IMG/VR virus record: IMGVR_UViG_3300030110_005976
Span: 1 to 55,577 of that record
DNA: 55,577 nucleotides
Source: a virus
Strand: one strand, 5' to 3'
A program made the position numbers and the translations under genes. The notes below the pieces were generated by a model. It was not told the DNA's origin and did not search any database. It worked only from the letters and a program-made list of their open reading frames with translations. The stretch's first letter is position 1. Every line of letters starts with the position of its first letter. Positions 1 through 8,218 of this stretch are shown here, one piece after another.

Positions 1-555
1 CAATCCAGTGGCCTGCCGACCATTGATACCAATTTGAAAGTTGTGATGAACTCTGGCATCCCGACCATCGACACCAATTTGAAAGTTGTGATGAACTCTG
101 GCATCCCGACCATCGACACCAACCTGAATGCCGTTATGCAGTCTGGGCTTGGCCTCGATAGTAATATCACAATCGTCAGCGGTGCAGCAGAAGCCCTAAC
201 AGCTTCAGGCTTAACTGGTCCTACCATGGTTTCTGGAAGCCCTAATTTAGTACAATCATTTGATTTGTCTAAAGGTAACTTCCACACCGTTGTAATGACA
301 GGGAATATGACCGGCATAATAGCACACAATCCAACAGCTAAACAAGCTTTTGCAATTAGGTTTGTACAGGACAATACTGGCTCAAGAACAATGACTAACT
401 GGTTTACGAATGGAGCTGGAGTTATTCATACTACTAAGTTTGCGGGAGGAAGTGCGTTTACGCTAACAACAACTGCAAATAAATCAGATACGTTTGGTTT
501 TATTTGTGATACATCCGGAACATATGAGGCGTTTATAGTAGGACAGAATGTATAA
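1..555 (+). CDS. Tail fibre protein, C-terminal part (gene begins before the window)
   Basis: The reading frame is open from the first base, so the gene enters from the left and its true start is not visible. The visible part (185 residues) opens with near-identical 15-residue repeats of the form LKVVMNSGIPTIDTN, then a short linker. It ends in a beta-rich domain with the words QDNTGSRTMTNW, KFAGGSAFTLTTTANKSD and a GTYEAFIVG ending. That pattern (QDxTGSRTxTW, then KWAGGxxxTLTTTANxxD) recurs in C-terminal domains of phage tail fibres and receptor-binding proteins. The repeats probably form an elongated shaft. The gene runs without a gap into the next structural gene. The fibre assignment is inferred from family patterns; receptor and oligomeric state are unknown. 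Confidence 0.7.
   Translation, partial: QSSGLPTIDTNLKVVMNSGIPTIDTNLKVVMNSGIPTIDTNLNAVMQSGLGLDSNITIVSGAAEALTASGLTGPTMVSGSPNLVQSFDLSKGNFHTVVMTGNMTGIIAHNPTAKQAFAIRFVQDNTGSRTMTNWFTNGAGVIHTTKFAGGSAFTLTTTANKSDTFGFICDTSGTYEAFIVGQNV
34..123 (+). repeat. Two 45-bp tandem repeats in the fibre shaft
   Basis: Copies 34-78 and 79-123 differ only in the last base (AAT versus AAC). Degenerate copies flank them at 1-33 and from 124. The repeat is in frame and encodes 15 residues, so it is a protein repeat. Near-identity at the DNA level suggests recent unequal exchange or slippage. Confidence 0.9.
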
Positions 556-1365
556 ATGGACATGTTAATTCATATAGGCGATAGCCCCGATCCGCTGTGG
601 TATAAAGATGGAGATGTTATCGGCTGCTATCCTTTTTTAGGTACTCTTTTACAAAAGGGGCAGAATATCTGCTTACCTAAAAAGTTTGATTATAATTCAG
701 CCGGATTGAGGGATTTTGGAACTCTACTAGAAAAGTACGAGCAAAAGGTACACAAATATAAATATGAAAGAGTTAATTCAAATGAAGTATTAAGAACCAA
801 CCTATTAACTGAAGAGCAGGAAACAATCTCCTCAATTGATCTATATAGTTTTATAACTAAAATGATAGCTATTCCAAACCACACTATTTTTGGTAATGAA
901 CAAGGGAAAGAAGTTTGGTATATGAAAAAGTTGCCTTTGCTTGGAGATTCTGCTAAAATAAATTCCATATGGGATGATATAGAGCAGCACACAGGTAATC
1001 TTAGACAAGATAATATGAGAAAAGAATTTACACCAACAGAAAAACAAACAATGTTGGCATTGGACTGCACAGGTTTTTTGAATAATGTCTATACAGAAAT
1101 TTCTAAACATACAGCCTCTGGTAGATCTTCTCCTATTGCAACTAGGATAGATGAGAATGACGAAACTATGCAGACCACACTAATAGCAAAAAGACAGTGG
1201 AAGATACCATATAAAGACATGGATTCTGAGTTAGGAATTGATATTGACGATGTCTTAGACCTTAACAAGATTGTAGATCCTAGACAGGATATCCAACAAG
1301 CCGAAAAGAATAAGCTTGACGATATTATGTTTGACAAAGTAGATCTTGGGGAGTATACATTGTAA
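556..1365 (+). CDS. Hypothetical virion-region protein
   Basis: I do not recognise this 269-residue protein. It starts directly after the fibre stop codon, with AGGA about 12 bases upstream; a second ATG two codons in is also possible. It has no signal peptide and no clear membrane segment. The C-terminal third is acidic and hydrophilic, with short runs such as DIDDVLDL. It lies between a fibre gene and a beta-helix gene and overlaps the latter by one base (TAATG), which suggests translational coupling. A structural or fibre-assembly role is inferred from position only. The composition does not look foreign compared with its neighbours. Confidence 0.6.
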   Translation: MDMLIHIGDSPDPLWYKDGDVIGCYPFLGTLLQKGQNICLPKKFDYNSAGLRDFGTLLEKYEQKVHKYKYERVNSNEVLRTNLLTEEQETISSIDLYSFITKMIAIPNHTIFGNEQGKEVWYMKKLPLLGDSAKINSIWDDIEQHTGNLRQDNMRKEFTPTEKQTMLALDCTGFLNNVYTEISKHTASGRSSPIATRIDENDETMQTTLIAKRQWKIPYKDMDSELGIDIDDVLDLNKIVDPRQDIQQAEKNKLDDIMFDKVDLGEYTL

Positions 1366-2756
1366 TGGCAGACGTATATGCTAGTATAGGAAGTAGATCT
1401 AATATAGCTATTGCAGATGGAGATTCTAAACTTCCATCTAGTGCTACTGGTGCTGGAAACTTTTCTAGCCCATGGACTATGACTTACAGTTCTTCACCCG
1501 GAGATGTAGGTGTTGGAGATAAGCTTGCTATAACTGATTCTGCGAATTACAGTGGGACAACCTTTTATTATTTTGTTAAATCTGTATCTGGTAACACCGT
1601 AGAAGTTGTATGGATGTATGAAGACTCTGGAGCTCATGGAGCACAAAAGCCGACAGATCTAGAAGTCACTGACGACTATGGGGATACAGAACTAGCGGGG
1701 CACACATACAGCAGGACTTATAGCACTGTTGTAGCTTGGGAGACCGGCCTTAATAATAGTAACTTCTACTCAGCCAATGATGATTTAACTGGCTGGATGC
1801 ATTCCGATAGTGACTTTACAGAAGAAAATGTTATTTTTAATTATACTTCAACTACTTATGATAGTATAAGACTTACAGTAAATGAAGATGATAGACAGCA
1901 TGGAATAGAGGGTCAAACAGGCAAGGTTGTTAATAAACCCAATGCAGATCCCGGAAATAGTGACAAGTCTATATATGATATAAGTATAAGTAACTTCACT
2001 ATTGAGTGGATAGAAATTGATATGTCCAGCTCTACAAGTACGGGGATTTGTGTTCAGACCGGAACAAGTAATACTCAGACAAAGATTAATGCAGTCATCC
2101 AACATATGTTAATTCACTCTTGGGGAACTAACCAAACGCCAGACCCTCTACACGGAATACTACTTAGAGGAGGAAGTGGAGGGTATCATCACATTTTCAA
2201 TTGTATATTATATGATTTTCAAGAAAGTGATGACCATGTAACAGCATTCAATATGAACCAAAGTAGAGCTACGGTTAAATGCTATAATAATACTTCTTAC
2301 GATATGACAGTAACAGGCAATACAGGCAAATATGCGACTGGTTATTTTTGGGGAACCAATGGCACGATCAATATAAAAAATTGCATTGCTATAGACTCTG
2401 AAAATACCGCTGGAGGAGGCACACCATCGACTAGTACAGATTTTCGCAGAAGTGGGGGATCAACCGATTGCGACTTTTGTTTATCTAGTGACTCAACAGC
2501 AGATACGCTTGGAACGAATGCACAAACTAGCAAAACGGCAGCGAATACTTTTGAAACTCCGGGAAGTGATATGCGTATAAAAAGCACATCCGACGCTGCT
2601 GGCAATGGTACTGACTTAGGGACAGAGGCAAATATAGACATAAGCGAGTTCGATAGAAACGGAGTAGATGTGAGTTGGGATATTGGTGCTTATCAAGTAA
2701 CAAGAAGCGCCTCTTCCGTCACTGCTGGAGCTACGTTTCTTTTACTTTTGAATTAA
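1365..2756 (+). CDS. Beta-helix tail appendage or spike-like protein
   Basis: This 463-residue protein is rich in Ser, Thr, Gly, Asn and Asp. Its middle has short repeating strands such as IYDISISNFTIEWIEI, GGYHHIFNCILYDF, ATVKCYNNTSYDM and GTINIKNCIAID. These are typical of right-handed parallel beta-helix proteins (pectin-lyase-like fold) used as phage spikes and appendages. The C-terminal stretch DVSWDIGAYQ is the ending often seen in such beta-helix proteins. No catalytic residues for a polysaccharide lyase or hydrolase could be picked out. It overlaps the preceding gene by one base and probably belongs to the same fibre module. The fold call is inference from sequence texture. Confidence 0.6.
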   Translation: MADVYASIGSRSNIAIADGDSKLPSSATGAGNFSSPWTMTYSSSPGDVGVGDKLAITDSANYSGTTFYYFVKSVSGNTVEVVWMYEDSGAHGAQKPTDLEVTDDYGDTELAGHTYSRTYSTVVAWETGLNNSNFYSANDDLTGWMHSDSDFTEENVIFNYTSTTYDSIRLTVNEDDRQHGIEGQTGKVVNKPNADPGNSDKSIYDISISNFTIEWIEIDMSSSTSTGICVQTGTSNTQTKINAVIQHMLIHSWGTNQTPDPLHGILLRGGSGGYHHIFNCILYDFQESDDHVTAFNMNQSRATVKCYNNTSYDMTVTGNTGKYATGYFWGTNGTINIKNCIAIDSENTAGGGTPSTSTDFRRSGGSTDCDFCLSSDSTADTLGTNAQTSKTAANTFETPGSDMRIKSTSDAAGNGTDLGTEANIDISEFDRNGVDVSWDIGAYQVTRSASSVTAGATFLLLLN

Positions 2757-2775
2757 CTAGGAGTATAAACCTTAG

Positions 2776-3150
2776 ATGTTTTCATCATCTCCCTTCTCAG
2801 TAGTACCGTTCTCAGAACTTGGAATTTCCAGTATAAAAGCTGCCAGTGTATTAGATGCATTGGCTATAGTCGAAGCTTCGGCAAGTTTGGAAATTGGAGT
2901 TGCATCTTCTATAGACGCTGTTGCGGTACTAGAAGCTGACGGAACACTTACTTTAGGTGGAGCAAATGCCCAGCTTACTGCTGTTGCTGACATACTAGCA
3001 AATGCTACTATTGATACAACAGAAATAAAATTATTTATATGGACAATTCCGGGAAGAGAGACAACATGGACTCTTCCTAAAGATGTAGGGGTATATACGT
3101 GGGTTATACCTCAAGGTGTAGGGGCATCTACATGGATTATACCTAACTAA
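2776..3150 (+). CDS. Small structural protein with C-terminal W-T-x-P repeats
   Basis: This 124-residue protein opens with SPFSVVPFSELG, a wording seen in small virion proteins of several phages. An alanine-rich region with repeated SxEIGxASS/DAxAVLEA-like units follows. The end carries three short repeats around FIWTIP, YTWVIP and STWIIP. AGGAG lies about 12 bases upstream of the ATG, longer than ideal. It sits at the end of the fibre/appendage group and just before the adaptor genes. No enzymatic motif is visible. The role is unknown; a decoration or fibre-attachment part is plausible from position and repeat structure. Confidence 0.55.
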   Translation: MFSSSPFSVVPFSELGISSIKAASVLDALAIVEASASLEIGVASSIDAVAVLEADGTLTLGGANAQLTAVADILANATIDTTEIKLFIWTIPGRETTWTLPKDVGVYTWVIPQGVGASTWIIPN

Positions 3151-3192
3151 TTGGTGTAGTCTATAATATAAGCAATATTACAAGGTGAAAAC

Positions 3193-3519
3193 ATGGGAAT
3201 TTTATCAAATCAAAGACTCGTTAAGCAACCAAGCGAAAAAAGAAAATTCGCTATGGAGTTTAACAACTTGCTTGATACCAGTGAAACCGTTGATTCAATA
3301 ACAAGTGTTTCTGCTGTCAAGATAGATGGTTCAACTTCAGATCTTACACTAAGTTCATCTGCCATTGAAACTTCTACTGTAAGCAGTAAAAATAGTCTTG
3401 TTACATTTTGGATAGACGGTGGAACAACAGGAAATACTTATAGATTAGAAGTTCTTGTTGAAACAAGCGCCAGTGCTAAACTAGGCGGTGACGGCATTCT
3501 TTATGTAACGGATAGATAA
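3193..3519 (+). CDS. Ig-like small structural protein, fibre-tail adaptor type
   Basis: This 108-residue protein is preceded by AAGGTG seven bases before the ATG. Its layout is a positively charged start, KFAMEFNNLLDTSETVDSI, a variable middle, then a beta-rich second half with WIDGGTTGNTYRLEVLVETSASAKLGGDGILYV. That matches the small Ig-like proteins often found in phage head-tail regions: a 'GETI' strand, then a 'GGxxGxxYxVxxxVxTSxGxxxxxxxxxxV' strand pair, annotated as phage fibre/tail adaptors. It begins the adaptor/neck block. The role in joining a fibre or neck part is known for relatives only by annotation, so function here is inferred. Confidence 0.55.
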   Translation: MGILSNQRLVKQPSEKRKFAMEFNNLLDTSETVDSITSVSAVKIDGSTSDLTLSSSAIETSTVSSKNSLVTFWIDGGTTGNTYRLEVLVETSASAKLGGDGILYVTDR

Positions 3520-3520
3520 T

Positions 3521-4084
3521 ATGAGCTGGCAAAATACAAGTTTATTAATGTTACGCACCATGCTGAATGATGCTGGTGTTAGCGATACTAGATATAGCAC
3601 TCAGAGGTTGGAAGAGCTTCTTATTACTAGTGCATATTTTCTTCCATTAGAAATAAATTTTGATACTGACTATACAGTTAATGTGGCTGCATATACCATA
3701 AGTCCTGATCCGGGAGCTACTTCTCCTCCGGCAGACTCCGATGAGTTCATATCATTTATGGTACTAAAAGCTGCCTGCATTGCTGACGAAGGTAACTTTA
3801 GAACTGCGGCCTTATTGCAAGGTGTAAATGCCAGAATAGGCCCAGCTCATTTAAATACATCTACTTATGGGGCTCACTTAGCAACACTATTGACTCAAGG
3901 ACCATGTAAGTCTTTTGAAGATCTAAAAGAGCAATATAACTTTAGTTACGAAGGAAGAAAGATAATAAGGGCTGTAATGTCACCCTTTGCATCAAACAAA
4001 TTCGATCCTCGGACTATGCTTGGTTCTATGGGAGAAGCGGATACACAAAATACACACCGAAATCGTGGCGGTTTTGGTTATTAA
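3521..4084 (+). CDS. Head-tail connector/adaptor protein
   Basis: This 187-residue protein begins one base after the previous stop. The N-terminal part (LMLRTMLNDAGVSDTRYS, then LEELLITSAYFL) has the shape of phage head-tail adaptors of the gp6/gp15 type: a short 'L+xxLxD…YSxxxLxxLLxxA' helix pair. The SPDP word, the FMVLKAACIADEG helix, and a C-terminal IIRAVMSPF…FDPRTMLG stretch look like conserved phage features. Such proteins form a ring beneath the portal. It lies between a small Ig-like protein and other neck genes, which fits. I am fairly confident of the neck role, less of the exact ring. Confidence 0.6.
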   Translation: MSWQNTSLLMLRTMLNDAGVSDTRYSTQRLEELLITSAYFLPLEINFDTDYTVNVAAYTISPDPGATSPPADSDEFISFMVLKAACIADEGNFRTAALLQGVNARIGPAHLNTSTYGAHLATLLTQGPCKSFEDLKEQYNFSYEGRKIIRAVMSPFASNKFDPRTMLGSMGEADTQNTHRNRGGFGY

Positions 4085-4101
4085 TTTAGAAAGGCAATAA
4101 A

Positions 4102-4323
4102 ATGGCACTAATGATTTTTCAGCCTAAAGGCGCGGCTTCAGAACATAAAGAAGGAACTATATTAGTTCAATCTACTGTTGCTGCAGGTACTGATGCTTAT
4201 GGAGCTAACTATAGTATTGATACTTATGTTTCTAATCTTCCTCCTACTGGAGAGATTAATCATAACTTTAAGAACAACAATACTGGTTGTGCCCCTTGCA
4301 CCGCTAGCTGTGGACCTTGCTAA
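4102..4323 (+). CDS. Small hypothetical protein with a C-terminal cysteine cluster
   Basis: This 73-residue protein is not recognised. AGAAAGG lies about eight bases before the ATG. The body is short beta-like sequence, and the last 12 residues carry four cysteines (CAPCTASCGPC). These could bind a metal or form disulphides. The stop codon is three bases from the next gene's ATG, so the two are likely coupled. Position places it among neck genes. A minor virion protein is the simplest guess. Confidence 0.5.
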   Translation: MALMIFQPKGAASEHKEGTILVQSTVAAGTDAYGANYSIDTYVSNLPPTGEINHNFKNNNTGCAPCTASCGPC

Positions 4324-4325
4324 GA

Positions 4326-4856
4326 ATGGCTAAAAACTATTTTGCTGGCATAATAACCAGCGATATGAAAAACCTGTTTAATGATGCTATTGATGCATTA
4401 TTAGAAGACACGGCACTCACTTTACCATGTACCATATATTATGGTATTACTAAATGGGAGGATTGTTCGAACTGTCTTTATGATCCTATTGGCAAAAAAT
4501 CTTCCAATAGATATCAAGATGGCGGTCCTGTTCCTTTCCCTATGGGTGGTGTGTGTCCTGTATGTAATAGTGCAGGTAAGAGACCTGTTATTTCTACCGA
4601 GACTATAAATTTAGGTGTTATATTTAACTATAAAGAGTTTTTACAAATGTCTACTCCTGTAAATAATCCAGATGGACTTATACAGACTATAGGCAAAAAG
4701 GAAGTGACTCCTCAACTAAAAAGAGCAAAAGAAATACAGGTTGCAACAGATATAGCTGCTTATGCAGATCATAGATTTCAAAGAGCCGCTGAGCCTGAGC
4801 CTATAGGTTTTGGCAACAGTGAGTTTGTACTCTGCACTTGGAAGAGAGTTAAATAA
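4326..4856 (+). CDS. Neck protein with two CxxC pairs
   Basis: I chose the ATG at 4326; an in-frame TTG three codons earlier overlaps the previous gene. The 176-residue protein has a helical start (FNDAIDALLEDTALTLPCTIYY), then CSNCLYDPIGKKSSN and, after a GGPVPFP loop, CPVCNSAGKRPV. The two CxxC pairs probably coordinate one zinc. The same arrangement, with YDPIGxKSSN and a GGPxPF loop, is familiar from phage proteins encoded between the connector and the tail terminator. A head-completion or neck role is likely, by position and family resemblance. Confidence 0.55.
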   Translation: MAKNYFAGIITSDMKNLFNDAIDALLEDTALTLPCTIYYGITKWEDCSNCLYDPIGKKSSNRYQDGGPVPFPMGGVCPVCNSAGKRPVISTETINLGVIFNYKEFLQMSTPVNNPDGLIQTIGKKEVTPQLKRAKEIQVATDIAAYADHRFQRAAEPEPIGFGNSEFVLCTWKRVK

Positions 4857-5518
4857 TGGCTAGCGACAGCTTTAAACTTGGAATAAAGCTAGAATCAGGC
4901 TTTGATACTAAGTTTTTAAGAAGTATAAGAAAAGAAATAAGCTCCGCTCTAATTAATGGTGGTACTAGAGCAGCTGAAGTTATAGAAACAAGACTACAAC
5001 AAGCAGTAATAAAAAGAATAACTGGCTCTCCTGAATATGCGGCTATAACACAGTCTGAGTTCAGGGGCGAATTAGGACTGCCAGACGCGGCAGTCAGACT
5101 AGATGCAATCGTTCGTAAATGGGCAGAAGGCATTATGGTTAAGTTTGAAATAGCAAGAGGTTCTTTATTGGGTTTGATAAAAATAGGTATATTAGAAGAA
5201 GGCTATGAAGACGTACTTTCTATGTCTGAAGCTACTTTTAGATATTCAAGTAAAAGAGGACAAAAGAACTTAGAGTGGCTTAGATGGCTACTTTTAGAAG
5301 GTGGAAATATAATAGTTTCTGACTATGAATATAGAGCAGAAAACAAAGAAGGCAGAAGTAGAACTGGTCTTGGTATCATGATAAGAAGAAGAGGTGGTTG
5401 GAAAATACCGCAGCAATTCGCTGGTACTGAAGAAAATAACTTTGCCACAAGAGCGCTCGAAGATATTCAGGGCGACATTGATATAATAGTAAGACAAGAG
5501 TTAACAAAGGTTTTATAA
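4856..5518 (+). CDS. Neck or tail-completion protein (hypothetical)
   Basis: This 220-residue protein overlaps its upstream neighbour by one base (TAATG). Much of it is helical, with a basic centre, an IMIRRRGGWKIP segment and an acidic C-terminus. The N-terminal region (LRSIRKEISSALINGGTRAAEVIETRLQ) resembles the long helix of HK97 gp10-like neck proteins, and IMIRRRGGWKIPQQFAGT recalls the strand region of that family. The position, directly before a tail-terminator-like gene and the tail tube, agrees. The assignment is tentative because no diagnostic motif is present. Confidence 0.45.
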   Translation: MASDSFKLGIKLESGFDTKFLRSIRKEISSALINGGTRAAEVIETRLQQAVIKRITGSPEYAAITQSEFRGELGLPDAAVRLDAIVRKWAEGIMVKFEIARGSLLGLIKIGILEEGYEDVLSMSEATFRYSSKRGQKNLEWLRWLLLEGGNIIVSDYEYRAENKEGRSRTGLGIMIRRRGGWKIPQQFAGTEENNFATRALEDIQGDIDIIVRQELTKVL

Positions 5519-6481
5519 ATGGCGTGCGAACCGTATACCAAGTTTAGTAAAGTCTCTAATATTGGAGATACTTTATTAAGCTCTGAAATAGAAAACAATC
5601 TGAAGTGGTTCTTAGATTGGTCTCTACTAGGTATAGGTGGATGGAGCAATGTAACAATTCCTACTCCCGGCACATATGGAGGAACTTTTGATACACTTAG
5701 ATTGGTAAATGACCCTTCCTACACAAACGGTCAAGTCTGGGAGGGTGCGAGAAAAGATTGGGTATGGGAAACTGGTAGTTCTTATGAAGGTTATGATCCC
5801 ATACAAATTTCTGGAGTTTATGTGAACGGAGTTCTTAAAGCCACTGGAGATGCAACATACGGACATCATTATAATTATCCGCTAGGAAGGGTAGTATTTA
5901 ACGATGCTATCTCTACTACAGATACCGTTAAGGTTGAATATAGTTATAGAAATGTTCAAACATATGTTGCAGATGAAGCCCCTTGGTGGGACGAACTTCA
6001 GTACAATTCTTTAAGAGTTGACGACGCATATTACTCTGCGACCGGATCAGGCGCATGGGGGATTCTGGCGAATCATCGTGTTCAAATGCCAGCAATCGTG
6101 CTTGAAGTGGTTCCACGGAGAAGGTTTAAGCCTTACCAGCTTGGTGACTTATCTCAAATTGTTCGACAAGACGTAGTTTTTCATGTTGTGGGTGAAAATA
6201 GATGGTGGAGAAATCAGCTTGTCGATATCCTTTCTTATCAAATAGACAATCAAATATGGTTGTTCAAAACAGATAATTTAATCTCAAATGGGGCCTATCC
6301 TCTCGATTATCGAGGTATGAAGGTTAGTTCCCCTTTGAACTATGACAACGTTGTAAATAACTCACAATATCGCTATTTGTTAGCTAAAATTACTGATATG
6401 TCCATCACTGAGATGGAATCCTATGACGCTCGCTTACACGAGGGAACCGTCAGGGCTACACTTGAAGTTGTTTTAGACTAA
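5519..6481 (+). CDS. Neck or tail terminator-region structural protein
   Basis: This 320-residue protein follows its neighbour without a gap. It is beta-rich. The middle carries ISGVYVNGVLKATGD, then YPLGRVVFNDAISTTDTVKVEYSYR, a strand pattern common in phage structural proteins that bind a partner ring. Later parts are aromatic-rich (WWRNQLVDILSYQIDNQIWLF). It is the last gene before the tail tube gene, the usual place for a tail terminator or tail-completion protein. At 320 residues it is larger than classical terminators such as lambda gpU. The function is therefore inferred from position. Confidence 0.5.
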   Translation: MACEPYTKFSKVSNIGDTLLSSEIENNLKWFLDWSLLGIGGWSNVTIPTPGTYGGTFDTLRLVNDPSYTNGQVWEGARKDWVWETGSSYEGYDPIQISGVYVNGVLKATGDATYGHHYNYPLGRVVFNDAISTTDTVKVEYSYRNVQTYVADEAPWWDELQYNSLRVDDAYYSATGSGAWGILANHRVQMPAIVLEVVPRRRFKPYQLGDLSQIVRQDVVFHVVGENRWWRNQLVDILSYQIDNQIWLFKTDNLISNGAYPLDYRGMKVSSPLNYDNVVNNSQYRYLLAKITDMSITEMESYDARLHEGTVRATLEVVLD

Positions 6482-6547
6482 TTTTGTTAAATGGTGTATA
6501 ACTTTGTGGAAAACAATTAATCCAATTTTTAAATTAGGAGATGTTAA

Positions 6548-7774
6548 ATGGCTAATAATAGAGTCTATTACGCTATTCAACAGGTTTCTTTTGCGCCAAA
6601 CAGTTCTGGAATATCAGGTATAAAGAATGCCGCACATGGTGTGCAGTCTTGTGGTCTTACGACTACCTTTAATCTAGAACAGGTTTTCGAACTTGGGCAA
6701 CTTGCCATTTACGAAAACGTAGAAGGAACCCCTGATATTGAAGTAACAATGAGCAAGCTTTTAGATGGATACATTCCACTATATTGCTTATCTACTGCAG
6801 ATCAGACGAATGGCCCACAGCTCGCTAAGAGATGTGATTCAAATACTAAAACTATTGTTCAATTGGGTATTTGGGACGAAGCTGTAGAATCTGCTGGACA
6901 AACTGTGGACGCTTCTGCGTCTACTGCACAAGCATGGTGCGAAATGTCTGGCCTCTATATTTCTTCGGTTTCCTACAATTTCCCTGTAGACGACAACTTC
7001 TCAGAAGATATCACCCTAGTCGGTAATACTAAGATTTGGGGTTCTGGTCAGAGTACTAGCGCAGCTAGCTGTGCTGCTGCATACTACCCTACTGGAGTAC
7101 ATGGTCAATTTGGTGCCAACAATGATGGCCCAGTTGGTACTGGTGGCGTCAATCGTAGACAGAATATTTTGTTTGCTACGGGAACCGTCGGTTGGCAAAA
7201 CGGCAGCCCAGCTGCGGCAGTCGTAACAGCCGCGCTCGCTGAGGCTAGAAATCCTGACAAGACAATTCTCCCTGAAGATATTCCGGGAATTGCATTGAGT
7301 GGTTCTAAAGACTATGCTCACATTCAGTCTATTACCGCTTCTGTTGATGTTGCTCGTGAAGAACTGTTTGAGCTTGGTGCAAAGATTGCATACGCTCGTC
7401 CAGTAACGTTCCCAATTGAAGTAACATGTGATATCGAAGTTACTGCTTCTAGTGGTGACTTGGTAAATGCTATTGACTCTTGCTCCGGCGCAGCTAGTAG
7501 CTGTGTAGAAGCATCCAACTTAACTGACAGAACTATTCGTATTGCGACTTGCGAAGGAACTAGAGTGTTCCTTGGTAACAAGAATAAGATCTCTTCTGTT
7601 ACTTATGGTGGAGGAGACGCAGGTGGAGGAAATGCGACTGTAACATACAGTTACTCTACCTTCAATGACTTTACTGTCCTTCACTGGGCTGATCAAATCG
7701 CTTCTGGCGGTTCTGTTTCAGGTGTAAACTGGTGGAAATACAGATCAGATTACTTAGAAACTAGAGCTACTTAG
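6548..7774 (+). CDS. Major tail tube protein
   Basis: This 408-residue protein has a strong TTAGGAG site eight bases before its ATG. Several features suggest the tube subunit: a beta-rich sequence, its place right after the neck genes, and its own efficient terminator just downstream, as expected for a very abundant product. Duplicated-looking strand sections occur around QSCGLTTTFNLEQVFELGQLAIYENVEG and SITASVDVAREELFELGAKIAYARP. They suggest two tube-like subdomains. Both carry the 'xxxxFExxxLGxxxxYxxxxxxP' shape. No sheath-like gene follows, which favours a non-contractile tail. The call rests on position, size and texture. Confidence 0.65.
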   Translation: MANNRVYYAIQQVSFAPNSSGISGIKNAAHGVQSCGLTTTFNLEQVFELGQLAIYENVEGTPDIEVTMSKLLDGYIPLYCLSTADQTNGPQLAKRCDSNTKTIVQLGIWDEAVESAGQTVDASASTAQAWCEMSGLYISSVSYNFPVDDNFSEDITLVGNTKIWGSGQSTSAASCAAAYYPTGVHGQFGANNDGPVGTGGVNRRQNILFATGTVGWQNGSPAAAVVTAALAEARNPDKTILPEDIPGIALSGSKDYAHIQSITASVDVAREELFELGAKIAYARPVTFPIEVTCDIEVTASSGDLVNAIDSCSGAASSCVEASNLTDRTIRIATCEGTRVFLGNKNKISSVTYGGGDAGGGNATVTYSYSTFNDFTVLHWADQIASGGSVSGVNWWKYRSDYLETRAT

Positions 7775-7818
7775 AAAGTAGAGATTAGTCTAGTTTACAT
7801 AAATATTACTTTCAAATT

Positions 7819-7851
7819 GAGGGGCTAAGTATACTCTTGGCCTCTCTTTTT
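7819..7851 (+). terminator. Intrinsic terminator after the tail tube gene
   Basis: An 11-bp stem pairs GAGGGGCTAAG (7819-7829) with CTTGGCCTCTC (7836-7846). It includes two G-U pairs, a six-base loop, and is followed by five T residues. This is a good Rho-independent terminator for the plus strand. It would let the tail tube message be made in excess over the downstream genes. Confidence 0.85.
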
Positions 7852-7905
7852 GTCAGTAGTGAAGCGATAGCCTTGACAAGCGATTAGGCGAGTGAATCTA
7901 CTGAC
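7852..7905 (+). other. Hairpin-forming leader element between terminator and next gene
   Basis: Perfect 8-bp arms GTCAGTAG (7852-7859) and CTACTGAC (7898-7905) enclose 38 bases. Inside, GCCT (7870-7873) can pair with AGGC (7886-7889). There is no T-run afterwards, so it is not a second terminator. It directly abuts the terminator and lies 22 bases upstream of the next start codon. A structured 5' leader or protein-binding site is possible. Confidence 0.4.
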
Positions 7906-7927
7906 TCTTAAAATAAAAGGACTAATA

Positions 7928-8218
7928 GTGGATATTATAGATTATTTAATAAAGATCTTTAGTATTGGATTTATTTCCATAGCAGGTCTTTCTTGGCTTA
8001 TCTTTTTTACTATTAAAACCCTTTCAAAATATACAGACTTCGGAAAAGCTAAAGAGAAGCAAAAGGAAAAGGAAAGCAGAGCTTATGGCTCTAGCGACGA
8101 TGTACCCGTATTTAAAAAGGATGGTCCAAAAGAATTTTTCTACGAAACGCCAAAAATAGAGACATCGTTTGGAGATAAAAGAATAGGGGACGTTTATGAA
8201 CACTCCCCGAAGAATTGA
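7928..8218 (+). CDS. Small single-pass membrane protein
   Basis: I place the start at the GTG at 7928 because AAAGGA lies about six bases upstream; an in-frame GTG at 7892 lacks such a site and would overlap the hairpin element. The 96-residue product starts with a hydrophobic stretch (IFSIGFISIAGLSWLIFFTI), one likely membrane helix. A short charged helix rich in Lys and Glu and a hydrophilic tail follow. Its 3' end overlaps the actin-like ATPase gene by 23 bases, so the two are probably translated together. A membrane anchor or docking partner for that ATPase is an attractive but unproven idea. Confidence 0.55.
   Translation: MDIIDYLIKIFSIGFISIAGLSWLIFFTIKTLSKYTDFGKAKEKQKEKESRAYGSSDDVPVFKKDGPKEFFYETPKIETSFGDKRIGDVYEHSPKN

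Noticed and set aside
3138-3192. Possible promoter with TATAAT at 3162-3167
   Set aside because: There is no acceptable -35 box at the right distance, and TATAAT is common by chance in AT-rich sequence.
6471-6547. Possible promoter before the tail tube gene (TATAAC at 6497-6502)
   Set aside because: No matching -35 box was seen. The 66-base gap and strong ribosome site fit high expression, but a promoter is not supported.
7874-7903. TTGACA at 7874-7879 as a -35 box
   Set aside because: The sequence 16-18 bases downstream does not resemble a -10 box, and the element is inside the hairpin.
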